Assembly: GCF_900112865.1 (NCBI RefSeq)
Contig: NZ_FONH01000004.1
Coordinates: 267,122 to 331,121 of the forward strand
DNA: 64,000 nt
Source: Dyella marensis
GTDB lineage: Bacteria > Pseudomonadota > Gammaproteobacteria > Xanthomonadales > Rhodanobacteraceae
Direction of reading: 5' to 3'
Every line of letters starts with the position of its first letter. Positions within the stretch are counted from its first letter, which is position 1. A program made the position numbers and the translations under genes. The notes below the pieces were generated by a model that was not told the DNA's origin, did not search any database, and was given only the letters and a program-made list of their open reading frames with translations. Below are positions 26,158 through 34,820 of this stretch, one piece after another.

Positions 26158-29100
26158 ATGCAACATCAGCGATATCGGCCGCAGACGTCGGTCAAGCCTT
26201 GTGCGCTCATGCTGGCGATCCTGTCGTGCCTGGCCATCCAGGCGCGCGCGCATGCGGCCGAACGCGGCCGGGATACGGCGGTTTCGAACGACGCCACGCC
26301 GGCACCGGCGGCGGGCAAGACCGCTGCACCTGCGTCCGACGACGCGGCTGATCCCCAGGCTCAAGCCAGCGGGCAGGCCGTGCCGGAAAAGAAGGCCCGT
26401 GCCGGCGCTGCCGGCAAGGCCGAAGCCGACAAGGTGGTCCAGCTCGGCGCGGTGACCGTCACGGCGCAGAAGCGCGAGGAGCGCCCCCAGGACGTGCCGA
26501 TCGCGCTGTCCGTGTTCGATGCGCAATCGCTCGACGACCACAAGATCGAAGGCGGCGCCGAACTGCTGCGCGCGACGCCCAATGTCACCTTCTCCAAGTC
26601 CAACTTCGCCAGCTACAACTTCTCCATCCGCGGCGTCGGCACCAAGGCGCTGTCGGTCACTACCGATCCCGGCGTGGCGGTCAGCTTCAACAGCACGCCG
26701 CTGATCCGCAATCGGCTGTTCGAGCAGGAGTACTTCGACGTCAACCGCATCGAGGTGCTGCGTGGGCCGCAGGGCACTTTGTACGGACGCAATGCCACCG
26801 GCGGCGTGGTCAACATGCTGCCCAACCTGCCATCGCTGGATGGCTTCGACTCCTGGTTCAAGGCGGAAACCGGCAACTTCGACAGCCGGCGCTTCAGCGG
26901 CATGGTGAACGTGCCGATCGGCAGCACGCTGGCCTATCGCCTGGCGGGCGCCTGGACCAAGCGCAGCGGCTACGACAACAACACGGTGACCAACAAGGAC
27001 GTCAATGGCCGCGATCTGTGGGGCGGCCGCATGGGCCTGCTGTGGAAGCCCAGCGACAAGTTCAGCGCGAACCTGATCTGGGAGCATTTCAACGAGAACG
27101 ACGATCGCTCGCGCACCGGCAAGCAGCTGTGCCACAACGATCCGGGTCCGACCGAGATCGGCGATACCGCGGTGCCCGAATTCAACCAGCCGCAATTCAG
27201 CCAGGGCTGCCAGCCCGGTTCGCTGTACGGCAAGGGCGCGTTCGGCGTGCCCAATGGCGCGAGCCTTTCGCAGCTGCTGTTCGCGCGAACCAGCCTGCCG
27301 CTGGGCATCACGCCGGATTTCCTGGAGATGCCGTCGCTGGTCAAGCCGGGCGATCCCTTTGCCGGGGTCCAGCAGTCGACCAACCTGCGCACGATCGCGA
27401 CCACCTACGACCCGCGTTTCAAGGCCAAGAACGACGTGGTCCAGATCAACCTGGAGTTCAAGCCCAGCGAGGATCTGAAGCTGGTCTCGCAGACGGCTTA
27501 TTCGCGCGATTTCTATTACTCGACGCAGGACTACGGCCGCTTCCAGTCCAATCCGATCTTCAACGACTCCAACGGGCTGATCAATCCGTTCCCTGACCCG
27601 GTGACCGGCGCGTTCGGCCTGCCGGCTTATCCGATCACCCCGGGCGGCGTCTACACCGACCCGCAGCTGGGGCCGTCCACGGGTTACCTGGCGGTCGACC
27701 TGGTGCGCTCGCACAGCAAGCAGTGGTCGCAGGAGTTCCGGCTGCAGTCGGCTTTCGACGGGCGCTTCAATTTCAGCGTCGGCGCCAACTACCTCGACTA
27801 CAAGATCAACGAAGACTATTTCGTCTTCAACAATGTATTCACCGCGACTGCGCAGGAGTTCTTCAACCAGGGCTATTTCGGCCGGACGCCGATCAACTGC
27901 ACGCCCAACTACGTCGACGAGTTCAACAACTCCTGCGTCTATATCGACCCCAATCCGATCGGCAAGATCAACGGCCAGGGTCATAACTATTTCCGCAGCC
28001 AGAATATCGGCGAGACCCGTTCCAAGGCACTGTTCGGCGAAATCTATTACCAGCTGTCGGATACGGTGAAGCTCACCGCCGGCCTGCGTTATACCGACGA
28101 CCAGAAGATCAGCACGCCGGTGCCCAGCCAACTCCTGCTGATGCCCGGCTTCGCCGGCGGCGGCTATGTCAACTACGGCTATCCGCACCTGCCCAACATC
28201 GACCAGCGCTGGCGCAAGCCGACCGGCCGCCTGGTGCTGGACTGGAAGCCGAAGCTGTCCTTCACCGACGAGACCCTGGTCTACGGCTCGCTGTCGCGCG
28301 GCTACAAGGCCGGCGGCACCAACTCGCCGGGCATCGGCGCCGATCCGAAGAACCTGTACTTCAATCCGGGGCCGTCCACCTTCAAGCCCGAATACGTCAA
28401 TGCGTTCGAGGTCGGCACCAAGAACATGATGGCCGGCGGCAAGTTCATGCTCAACGCCAGCGCGTTCTACTACGACTACAAGGACTACCAGGTATCGCAG
28501 ATCGTCGATCGCGCCACGCTCAACGAGAACTTCGACGCCAAGATGTTCGGCTTCGAGCTGGAGACCGCCTGGCAGGCCACGCGTGCGCTGCGCTTCGACG
28601 GCAATATCGGCTACCTGCACACGCGCATTGCCGACGGTGCCAGGTCGATCGACGTGCTGAACCGTACCCAGGGCAATCCCGACTACGTAGTGATCAAACC
28701 CTGGCTGCAGCAGGCTTCCAACTGCGTGGCGCCGAAAGCGAGCGTGGAAAAGCTGCTGCAGTGGGCGCAGACCAGCGGCTACATCCTCGCCTTCAACGAT
28801 CTCGCGTCGTTCTGCGGCGGCCCGTTCCCGACCAGCAACTTCGTCGCGCCCGACGGCTCGATCCAGCTGGCGAGCGGCGATTTCTACAATCCGAATACGC
28901 AGGCGCCGAACGGGGGCAGGGGCTTCTATGCCGATCTGGGCGGCAAGCAGCTGCCCAATTCACCGCATTGGACCGGCAACGTCGGCACGCAATACACCTT
29001 CTTCACCGCCAGCGGCGACTTCACCCTGCGCGGCGATTACTACCGGCAGAGCTCCAGTTATGCGCGCATCTACAACACGGTGTCGGACAAGCTCAGGGGC

Positions 29101-29298
29101 TGGGGCAATGCCAATCTCTCGTTGACCTGGCAGGCGGCGAAATCCGATCTCACCGTGCAGCTCTACGTAAAGAATCTCTTCAACGACACACCGATTACCG
29201 ACGCTTTCGTCAACAGCGACGACAGCGGGCTTACCACGAACGTCTTCACGCTCGATCCCAGGATCTACGGGATCTCCGTTCGCATGGGCTTCAACTAA
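26158..29298 (+). CDS. TonB-dependent outer-membrane receptor
   Basis: 1046 residues: signal peptide (LAILSCLAIQARAHA), a ~60-residue Ala-rich linker, plug domain from about residue 95 (VTVTAQKREERPQDVPIALS; SIRGVGTKALS; IEVLRGPQGTLYGRNATGGV), and a barrel ending ISVRMGFN. The VTAQKREERxQDVPIAL form is typical of the large receptor group of sphingomonads and xanthomonads that handles hydrophobic organic compounds such as sterols, aromatics or polyketides more often than siderophores, so the substrate is open. ATG 26158 follows GGGGAGGGG. Neighbours: PsrA/TetR-like regulators on both sides and two small secreted proteins downstream. Confidence 0.93.
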   Translation: MQHQRYRPQTSVKPCALMLAILSCLAIQARAHAAERGRDTAVSNDATPAPAAGKTAAPASDDAADPQAQASGQAVPEKKARAGAAGKAEADKVVQLGAVTVTAQKREERPQDVPIALSVFDAQSLDDHKIEGGAELLRATPNVTFSKSNFASYNFSIRGVGTKALSVTTDPGVAVSFNSTPLIRNRLFEQEYFDVNRIEVLRGPQGTLYGRNATGGVVNMLPNLPSLDGFDSWFKAETGNFDSRRFSGMVNVPIGSTLAYRLAGAWTKRSGYDNNTVTNKDVNGRDLWGGRMGLLWKPSDKFSANLIWEHFNENDDRSRTGKQLCHNDPGPTEIGDTAVPEFNQPQFSQGCQPGSLYGKGAFGVPNGASLSQLLFARTSLPLGITPDFLEMPSLVKPGDPFAGVQQSTNLRTIATTYDPRFKAKNDVVQINLEFKPSEDLKLVSQTAYSRDFYYSTQDYGRFQSNPIFNDSNGLINPFPDPVTGAFGLPAYPITPGGVYTDPQLGPSTGYLAVDLVRSHSKQWSQEFRLQSAFDGRFNFSVGANYLDYKINEDYFVFNNVFTATAQEFFNQGYFGRTPINCTPNYVDEFNNSCVYIDPNPIGKINGQGHNYFRSQNIGETRSKALFGEIYYQLSDTVKLTAGLRYTDDQKISTPVPSQLLLMPGFAGGGYVNYGYPHLPNIDQRWRKPTGRLVLDWKPKLSFTDETLVYGSLSRGYKAGGTNSPGIGADPKNLYFNPGPSTFKPEYVNAFEVGTKNMMAGGKFMLNASAFYYDYKDYQVSQIVDRATLNENFDAKMFGFELETAWQATRALRFDGNIGYLHTRIADGARSIDVLNRTQGNPDYVVIKPWLQQASNCVAPKASVEKLLQWAQTSGYILAFNDLASFCGGPFPTSNFVAPDGSIQLASGDFYNPNTQAPNGGRGFYADLGGKQLPNSPHWTGNVGTQYTFFTASGDFTLRGDYYRQSSSYARIYNTVSDKLRGWGNANLSLTWQAAKSDLTVQLYVKNLFNDTPITDAFVNSDDSGLTTNVFTLDPRIYGISVRMGFN

Positions 29299-29462
29299 AG
29301 CCTGACCGCTCACCGCGGGGGCGGCGCAGGCGCGTCTGCGCGGTCCACGCACTCAAGCCGGCGCCGCCATCCGCGTCGCCGGCGCGTGTCGCTGCGGCCC
29401 ATTTTCAGGCCGCGGTGCAGCCTGGTGCTAATGCACCTTCCAACCTTGAAAGGAGTCATCGC

Positions 29463-29972
29463 ATGACCTTCGTCAAATCCATCGCTGCATGTGGTGTGCT
29501 GGCCGTTGGCATGTTGGCCGCGGCGCCGAGCTTCGCCTCGCATTTCACGCCGGACGGCACCTTTACGGCTTCGGGTTCCACCAATCTCTCGGCGCTCGGC
29601 GGCGCGATCAGGATTCCGTGCCACTCCGTCTTTACGATCCAGGTCACCGGCGGCGTCGGCGTCGTCACCAATGCCGTGTTCAGCCCGGATCCGGCCAATG
29701 GCAACAACCCGAACTGCAACAACCTGCAGGCGACCAACTTCAACTGGGCCCTGAATATCACCAGCGCCACCGGCGGCGTGGCCCAAGGCGTCAAGGTGGT
29801 CGGCATCAATGGCAATCCGGTGACCTGCGGCGCCGGCCCGGTGCCGCTCACGCTCAACAACGGCGTCGCTACTTTCAACGGCCAGCTCAATCCGGGCGCC
29901 TGCGCGGTGTCCAGCGGCAATCTGCCCGTGGTGGGCCCCGGCGGCGCGACGCTGAGCATCGTCTATCCGTAA
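29463..29972 (+). CDS. PraB-like secreted protein
   Basis: 169 residues. Signal peptide (IAACGVLAVGMLAAAPSFA), then HFTPDGTFTASGSTNLSALG, a low-complexity, Gly/Asn/Thr-rich beta protein with two cysteine-containing segments (IRIPCHSVFTIQVTGGVGVV; CNNLQATNFNWALNITS). This layout matches the PRA1/PraB family, small exported proteins described as activators of alkane oxidation in Pseudomonas (recalled from memory). ATG 29463 has AAAGGAG upstream. Placed between a hydrophobic-compound-type TonB receptor and another secreted protein, it may bind or emulsify a hydrophobic substrate. The family's real biochemical role is poorly defined. Confidence 0.68.
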   Translation: MTFVKSIAACGVLAVGMLAAAPSFASHFTPDGTFTASGSTNLSALGGAIRIPCHSVFTIQVTGGVGVVTNAVFSPDPANGNNPNCNNLQATNFNWALNITSATGGVAQGVKVVGINGNPVTCGAGPVPLTLNNGVATFNGQLNPGACAVSSGNLPVVGPGGATLSIVYP

Positions 29973-30060
29973 AAAGGGAGGCTTGTAGCGTCTCGACCGG
30001 CAGGACGCCAGGTCGGGACGGCCAGGGACGGTGTGGCTGGGATGCTTGATTCGCCGTATC

Positions 30061-30090
30061 GCTGCGCAAGAGGTGCATCTCTTGCGCAGC
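30061..30090. terminator. Perfect 12-bp hairpin between the two secreted-protein genes
   Basis: GCTGCGCAAGAG - GTGCAT - CTCTTGCGCAGC, 88 bp past the PraB-like stop. No T-run follows, so it may be a processing or stabilising structure rather than a simple terminator. It is the only feature I see in the 380-bp gap (29973-30353), apart from a GAGATC ahead of the next gene. Confidence 0.55.
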
Positions 30091-30353
30091 CTTCGGCGGC
30101 GAATGAACAAGGGCAAGTCAGGTTGTTCCGCATTGGCCTGGCGAGGAATTTTTGTTGGCGCCGCGTCGACGCCGAGCGTCATGCCGTAGCTGATTTTTGA
30201 AGTGAGAAGCCGCTGGCAGGGCCGTCATGGCGTGCTGGCGAGTCGCCGCATGGCGCTCGCCGGCCTGTACGGCTGTGCCGGCGTCAGGGGTTTGCCATTC
30301 ACGGCCGGATTTTCCGTTTCCGCAAACTTTCACTCGATACACCGGAGATCACT

Positions 30354-31268
30354 ATGTCAAAAGCAGTGAAACTCTTCGGCCTCGCCGTTGCCTGCGCGCT
30401 GGGTATCTCCGCGCAGACAGCGAGCGCCGGAACGCCTTCGGGCGACTATGCGATGTTCCAGCATTGCCCGTATCAGTCCAATGCGATCGTCACCGGCTGC
30501 GTGGTGGCCACCATCAACTCAGGCTCGTTCAAGATCGGCCGCGCCAACGTGCCGATCAACAAGCCGATCGTGCTGCAGGGTGGCGTCAACAACATCGCCG
30601 ACATGGGCCAGTTCTACGTGCCCACCGACGTGCCGGCGATGTCGCCGACGGCGCTGGACGTGCCGGGCGGCCTGCTCGGATTGATGGAGCCCGACACCAC
30701 CTGGCCGGGACCGCTGGCGCAGGCGTTCTGGAACATCGTCAATACGGCGAATGACGTCACCGCCACCGCGGAACTGGTCGGCACCCCGCAGGCCAAGCTG
30801 ATCAATGCCTCGTTTCCGCCGGATACGGGCGACGCCACCGTTATCCAGTTGCCGATCCGCATCCATCTGCAGAATCCGTTTCTCGGCAATACCTGCTACA
30901 TCGGCTCGGCCAGCCAGCCGATCGTGCTGAAGCTCGTCGCCAACACCACCAGCCCGCCGCCGCCGAACTCGCCGATCTCCGGCGTGCCGGCGCCGCTGAC
31001 GATCATGGATACGACCAACCCGGTCGGGCAGATCCTGCTGGCGGAGAACGGCACGCTGGTCGACAACGCCTTCGCGGTGCCCGCCGCCAAGGGTTGCGGC
31101 AATACCTTGCTGCCGATACCGATCATCACGCCGATCCTGCAGGGCATCGTGTCGGCGGCGGTCAACCTCAAGGAGGGTTTGCCAGCCGCGGCAGGAAAGA
31201 ACACGGCCATCATGAGCGGGGACACCGCCATCGGTCCGTCGGTCTACGTGCAGGCGAGCGAGCAATAG
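30354..31268 (+). CDS. Secreted protein of an actinobacterial-type family, unknown function
   Basis: 304 residues with signal peptide (GLAVACALGISAQTASA). Characteristic segments: MFQHCPYQSNAIVTGCVVAT, GSFKIGRANVPINKPIVLQGG, a PGGLLGLMEP motif, NPFLGNTCYIGSASQPI, TTSPPPPNSPISG and LVDNAFAVPAAKGCG, with four cysteines likely forming two disulfides. I recall this ordered set of motifs from secreted proteins of Streptomyces, Mycobacterium and Nocardia relatives, not from gammaproteobacteria, so transfer is possible; base composition does not stand out by eye. ATG 30354 follows GGAGATCACT. Lies with PraB-like and TonB receptor genes between two TetR genes. Confidence 0.72.
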   Translation: MSKAVKLFGLAVACALGISAQTASAGTPSGDYAMFQHCPYQSNAIVTGCVVATINSGSFKIGRANVPINKPIVLQGGVNNIADMGQFYVPTDVPAMSPTALDVPGGLLGLMEPDTTWPGPLAQAFWNIVNTANDVTATAELVGTPQAKLINASFPPDTGDATVIQLPIRIHLQNPFLGNTCYIGSASQPIVLKLVANTTSPPPPNSPISGVPAPLTIMDTTNPVGQILLAENGTLVDNAFAVPAAKGCGNTLLPIPIITPILQGIVSAAVNLKEGLPAAAGKNTAIMSGDTAIGPSVYVQASEQ

Positions 31269-31436
31269 TCACGCCCGGAGCGCATGGAAACCGCCCCTTT
31301 CCCTTGCCGCGCGCAAACGGAAAGGGGCATTCCGGCGCCGCCTATTCAATATGGAATATTGACTCGCCGCGTGGCCGGCCATGACCGTTCGGTCCTGGTA
31401 CGATCGCGCAGCAGAGGCGAATGTGAGAGCTTGCGA

Positions 31437-32240
31437 GTGAACAGCCAAGTGACCGCGTCTGGAAACACCCGGATCCGCCTGTTGCAGGCGGCGGAAGCGC
31501 TCTTCATCGAGCATGGTTTCGAATCCATGTCGCTGCGCCAGATCACCCAGCGCGCCGATGCCAACCTGGCTGCCGTGAATTATCACTTCGGCAGCAAAGA
31601 GCTGCTGGTGCAGGAGCTGCTGTCCAAGCGGCTCGACCGGCTCAACCAGGAACGCCTGCAACTGCTGTCCGCCTGCGAGCAGCAGGCCAAGGGCAGCCCG
31701 CTGGATGCCTCGGCCGTATTGAGCGTGCTGTTCGTGCCGGCATTGCGGCTCAGCCGCGATCCCGCCGGCGGTCCCGCGTTCATGCGTCTGCTCGGTCGCG
31801 TCTACAGCGACCCGTCGCCCTTCATCCGCGACCATCTGCAGGAGCACTACCGCCCGATCTTCGGGCGCTTCTTCGAAGCGTTCTCGCTGGCCTTGCCGGA
31901 GCTGCCGCGCAACGAGCTGGGCATGCGCCTGCATTTCATCCTCAAGAGCCTGTCCGGCCTGCTGGCCGGCGAAGACATGGACGATTTGATCGCATCGCTG
32001 AGCATGGGCGAGCCGATGAGCGATGCCGTCGTGCTCGCGCGCCTGATTTCGCTGGTCTCGCCGATGCTGACCAGCCCGTTCGGCAGTCCGGAGCAGATCG
32101 AGATCATCGAGCAGGTGATGGGCCAGGCCGATGCCGCTGCGAAGGCAACCGACGCGGTACAGGCGGCCAGCGACCAGGCCGCCAGTCACAAGACCTTCGG
32201 CGTGCTGACGATGTTGAACGAATCGGGCGACGGTGCCTGA
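31437..32240 (+). CDS. TetR-family regulator, PsrA-like (paralogue of the 25138 gene)
   Basis: 267 residues from GTG 31437. HTH: RIRLLQAAEALFIEHGFESM followed by NLAAVNYHFGSKELLVQELL, the NLAAVNYHFGSKE signature of PsrA-like proteins. The GTG start is preferred because it puts the helix-turn-helix 13 residues from the N-terminus, as in the paralogue at 25138; an ATG at 31284 would add 51 residues with no helical character. No strong ribosome site precedes either. The stop overlaps the phosphopantetheinyl-transferase start by 8 bp, so the two are translated together. Probably co-regulates the receptor/secreted-protein cluster upstream. Confidence 0.82.
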   Translation: MNSQVTASGNTRIRLLQAAEALFIEHGFESMSLRQITQRADANLAAVNYHFGSKELLVQELLSKRLDRLNQERLQLLSACEQQAKGSPLDASAVLSVLFVPALRLSRDPAGGPAFMRLLGRVYSDPSPFIRDHLQEHYRPIFGRFFEAFSLALPELPRNELGMRLHFILKSLSGLLAGEDMDDLIASLSMGEPMSDAVVLARLISLVSPMLTSPFGSPEQIEIIEQVMGQADAAAKATDAVQAASDQAASHKTFGVLTMLNESGDGA

Positions 32241-32943
32241 GCGACCGGCGGCATTCGTGCGGCTGTCGCTCGCGCGGCATCCGGGTGGACTGCCTGACGC
32301 GTTCGCGCTGTCGTTCGATGCTGGCGAAAGTGAAGACGCGCATTTCGTCCGCCACGGCATCGTGTGCCCACCATCGGTGGCGCGCAGTGTGGCCAAGCGG
32401 AGAGCGGAGTATCTGGCCGGCCGACGCGTTGCGGTTGCGGCACTGGCCGAGGTGGGTGGCGATGTCGGCGATCTGGCGATCGGGCCGTCGCGTGCGCCTG
32501 CATGGCCGGACGGGTTCACCGGCAGCATCACGCATGCCGTCGGGATCGCGGCAGCGGTGGTCGTGCGCGCAGAAGCCGCGCGTGGTGTGGGTATCGATAT
32601 CGAGCACGTCGTCGCGGCAGGTGCGTTCGACGCGATCGTGAAGTCGGTGGTCGATGCGTCGGAGCGGAATGTACTGGGCGAGCTCGCGCGCCAGTTCGGC
32701 GAACCGATGGCGCTGACCATCGCGTTCTCCGCCAAGGAAAGTTTCTACAAGGCGACTGCGGCCACGGTCGGCCGGATCTTCGATTTCAGCGCGCTTAAGA
32801 TTTTCAATTTGAATGAAGCGATGCTTGAAGCTGAGATCGCCGAGACATTAGACCCATCGCTGCCGGCTGGCATGTGCTTCCGCCTTGGCTACTCGCTGCT
32901 CGACGACAGCACGGCCATCACCAGCTGCGCGTGGAGCCGTTGA
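32233..32943 (+). CDS. 4'-phosphopantetheinyl transferase (EntD/Sfp-type)
   Basis: 236 residues. It would transfer phosphopantetheine from CoA to a carrier-protein serine. Motifs: KRRAEYLAGRRVA (CoA binding), GSITHAVGIAA, GVGIDIE with metal ligands Asp122 and Glu124, and FSAKESFYKA with Lys168/Glu169. GTG 32233 overlaps the TetR gene by 8 bp. No NRPS or PKS is in the window, so the carrier protein must lie elsewhere; a polyketide, aryl polyene or siderophore system is plausible. Coupling to a PsrA-like regulator is unusual and could mean that activation of a lipid or polyketide pathway responds to the same signal. Confidence 0.9.
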   Translation: MPERPAAFVRLSLARHPGGLPDAFALSFDAGESEDAHFVRHGIVCPPSVARSVAKRRAEYLAGRRVAVAALAEVGGDVGDLAIGPSRAPAWPDGFTGSITHAVGIAAAVVVRAEAARGVGIDIEHVVAAGAFDAIVKSVVDASERNVLGELARQFGEPMALTIAFSAKESFYKATAATVGRIFDFSALKIFNLNEAMLEAEIAETLDPSLPAGMCFRLGYSLLDDSTAITSCAWSR

Positions 32944-32950
32944 GCCGCGC

Positions 32951-33523
32951 TCAATGCATCCAGTGCGCCAGCGGCAGCAGCCACAGCGACAACGAGCCCA
33001 GCGCGCCGCCGATCGCAGTGGCGGCGATCACGTCGCTCGGATAGTGCAGGCCGAGGATCACCCGCGAGGCGCCGATCAGGGCGGTGAAGGTCAGCAGCAG
33101 CGGCGCCAGCAGCGGATACCAGGCCAGCGCCACGATGGTGAAGCTCACCGCCTGCAAGGTGTGGCCGGAGGGGAAGCTGAACTCGTCCAGCGGCGGCACG
33201 TGGGCGATCACGCCGGGGCAGGCGCGGAACGGGCGCGGGCGGCGCGTCCAGCGCTTGAGCAGGCGGTACAGCAGCAGGGCGGTGAGGCCGGTGATGGCCA
33301 TCTGCGCGGCGGCGGCGAGACCGCGGCGGCCGTCGAACACGGCCAGGGCCAGCATCAGCGAATACCAGAACACGCCGTCGCCGAGGCGGCTGACGATGCC
33401 GAAGAACACCCCGACCGCGCGGCGCGCGCCCCAGTGGTTGGCGGCGACGCAGATGCGCCTGTCTATGGCAAAGCGCGGCCCGGTCGTGAGCTCAGGCGTG
33501 TGCAGCGGCGGCAGGGTGTTCAT
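32951..33523 (-). CDS. PAP2-family membrane phosphatase
   Basis: 190 residues with about five membrane segments. The three phosphatidic-acid-phosphatase motifs are all present: KRWTRRPRP, FPSGHT and SRVILGLHYPSD, so it should dephosphorylate a lipid phosphate (phosphatidate, undecaprenyl-PP or similar) at the outer face of the inner membrane. ATG 33523 is set by AAGGAG 7 bases upstream; this start lies inside the 3' end of the glycosyltransferase gene (32-bp overlap), so the two form a coupled pair. The upstream in-frame ATG at 33547 lacks a ribosome site. Confidence 0.9.
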   Translation of the reverse strand: MNTLPPLHTPELTTGPRFAIDRRICVAANHWGARRAVGVFFGIVSRLGDGVFWYSLMLALAVFDGRRGLAAAAQMAITGLTALLLYRLLKRWTRRPRPFRACPGVIAHVPPLDEFSFPSGHTLQAVSFTIVALAWYPLLAPLLLTFTALIGASRVILGLHYPSDVIAATAIGGALGSLSLWLLPLAHWMH

Positions 33524-34652
33524 CGCGATGCTCCTTGGCCAGTTCACGCAGCAGGGATTCGAATTCGCGGATCACCGCATCGGGCGAGAGATTGGCGATG
33601 CTGGCCTGCGCCGCGCGTCCCATGTGGCGGATCAGGCTGGCGTTGGCGGTCAGCGTGCAGGCTGCCTCGATGAAGGCGCGCTCGTTGCCGGCCTCGATGC
33701 GGAAGCCGTTGACGCCGGACGCCAGGTGCTCGCGCGCGGCGCCTTCCTCGTAGGCGACCACCGGCAGGCCGGCGGCCAGCGCTTCGAGAATCACGTTGCC
33801 GAAGGTTTCGCTGAGGCTGGGGAAGGGGAATACGTCGGCGCTGGCATAGTGGCGCGCCAGCGCCTCGCCGCGCTGCACGCCGGCGAAGATGAAGTCGGGA
33901 TTGGCCGCCTGCAGCGCCGCGCGGGAGGGGCCGTCGCCGACCCACACATAGCGCGCCTTGGGCACTTCGCGCTGGATCGCGCGGAAGCTGCGCACGGCCA
34001 GGTCCAGGTTCTTTTCCGCCGCGATGCGGCCGACGTAGAGCACCACCGGCGTGTTGCCGTCCACGCCCCATTCGGTACGCAGCGCGGTATCGCGATGGCT
34101 GGGATGGAACAGCTGGGTGTCCACCGCGCGGCGTAGCAGGCGCACCGAATCCACTCCCAGGTCCGCCAGCTCGCGCGCGAGTGCGTCGGTGGGCACCAGG
34201 GTGGCGGCGGCGCGGCAATGGAAGCGGCGCAGGTAGCCGCGCACGACCGGGGTGAGGAAGCCCACGCCGTAGTGGTTGGCGTAGGTGTCGAAGCGGGTGT
34301 GGAAGCCGGTGGCGGCAGGGATGCCCAGCGCCTTCGCGGCGCGTACCGCGGACCAGCCCAGCGGGCCTTCGGTGGCGACATAGATCGCGTCGGGGCGCAG
34401 CCGCGTCCAGCGCTGCTTCAGCGCGCGGCCGGCGGGGAGGCCGAAGCGCAGGCCGGGATAGCGCGGCAGCGAGGCGCCGCGCATTTCGACGGGAAAGATG
34501 CCGGGTTCGTCGTGGAACGGTTCGGCCTGGCGCGGCCGGGTCAGTTCGACGGTGTGGCCGCGGGCGGCGAGGCCGGCGGCGAGGCTGTGCACGGTCAGTG
34601 CGACCCCGTTGATTTCCGGCGGATACGTCTCAGTGACAATGCCGATGCGCAT
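33492..34652 (-). CDS. GT4-family glycosyltransferase (MgtA/PimB-like)
   Basis: 386 residues, GT-B fold. The N-terminal domain starts MRIGIVTETYPPEINGVALT with the glycine-rich loop, and TGFHTRFDTYANHYG follows. The C-terminal donor domain has VLYVGRIAAEKNLDLAVRSF and the E-X7-E motif in SLSETFGNVILEALAAGLPV. This form (HTRFDTY..., NGVALT) is shared by mannosyl/glucosyl transferases acting on diacylglycerol or phosphatidylinositol. The overlap with a PAP2 phosphatase gene suggests a glycoglycerolipid route: dephosphorylate phosphatidate, then glycosylate diacylglycerol. Acceptor not provable from sequence. Confidence 0.88.
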   Translation of the reverse strand: MRIGIVTETYPPEINGVALTVHSLAAGLAARGHTVELTRPRQAEPFHDEPGIFPVEMRGASLPRYPGLRFGLPAGRALKQRWTRLRPDAIYVATEGPLGWSAVRAAKALGIPAATGFHTRFDTYANHYGVGFLTPVVRGYLRRFHCRAAATLVPTDALARELADLGVDSVRLLRRAVDTQLFHPSHRDTALRTEWGVDGNTPVVLYVGRIAAEKNLDLAVRSFRAIQREVPKARYVWVGDGPSRAALQAANPDFIFAGVQRGEALARHYASADVFPFPSLSETFGNVILEALAAGLPVVAYEEGAAREHLASGVNGFRIEAGNERAFIEAACTLTANASLIRHMGRAAQASIANLSPDAVIREFESLLRELAKEHRDEHPAAAAHA

Positions 34653-34820
34653 GGCGATACCTGTGCTGGCCCGGCATAGGTTCGTCTTGAGGCGTTGCGG
34701 GGGCGTGGCGTGTTCATGACGCCTGCGTTACGAGCAGTCCTAAGTAGGAATCCGCAAGGCGATTTCCGCATGACGATGCGCTTACACTGGCGCTCCCCTT
34801 CACGCCAAGGAGATCCCACG

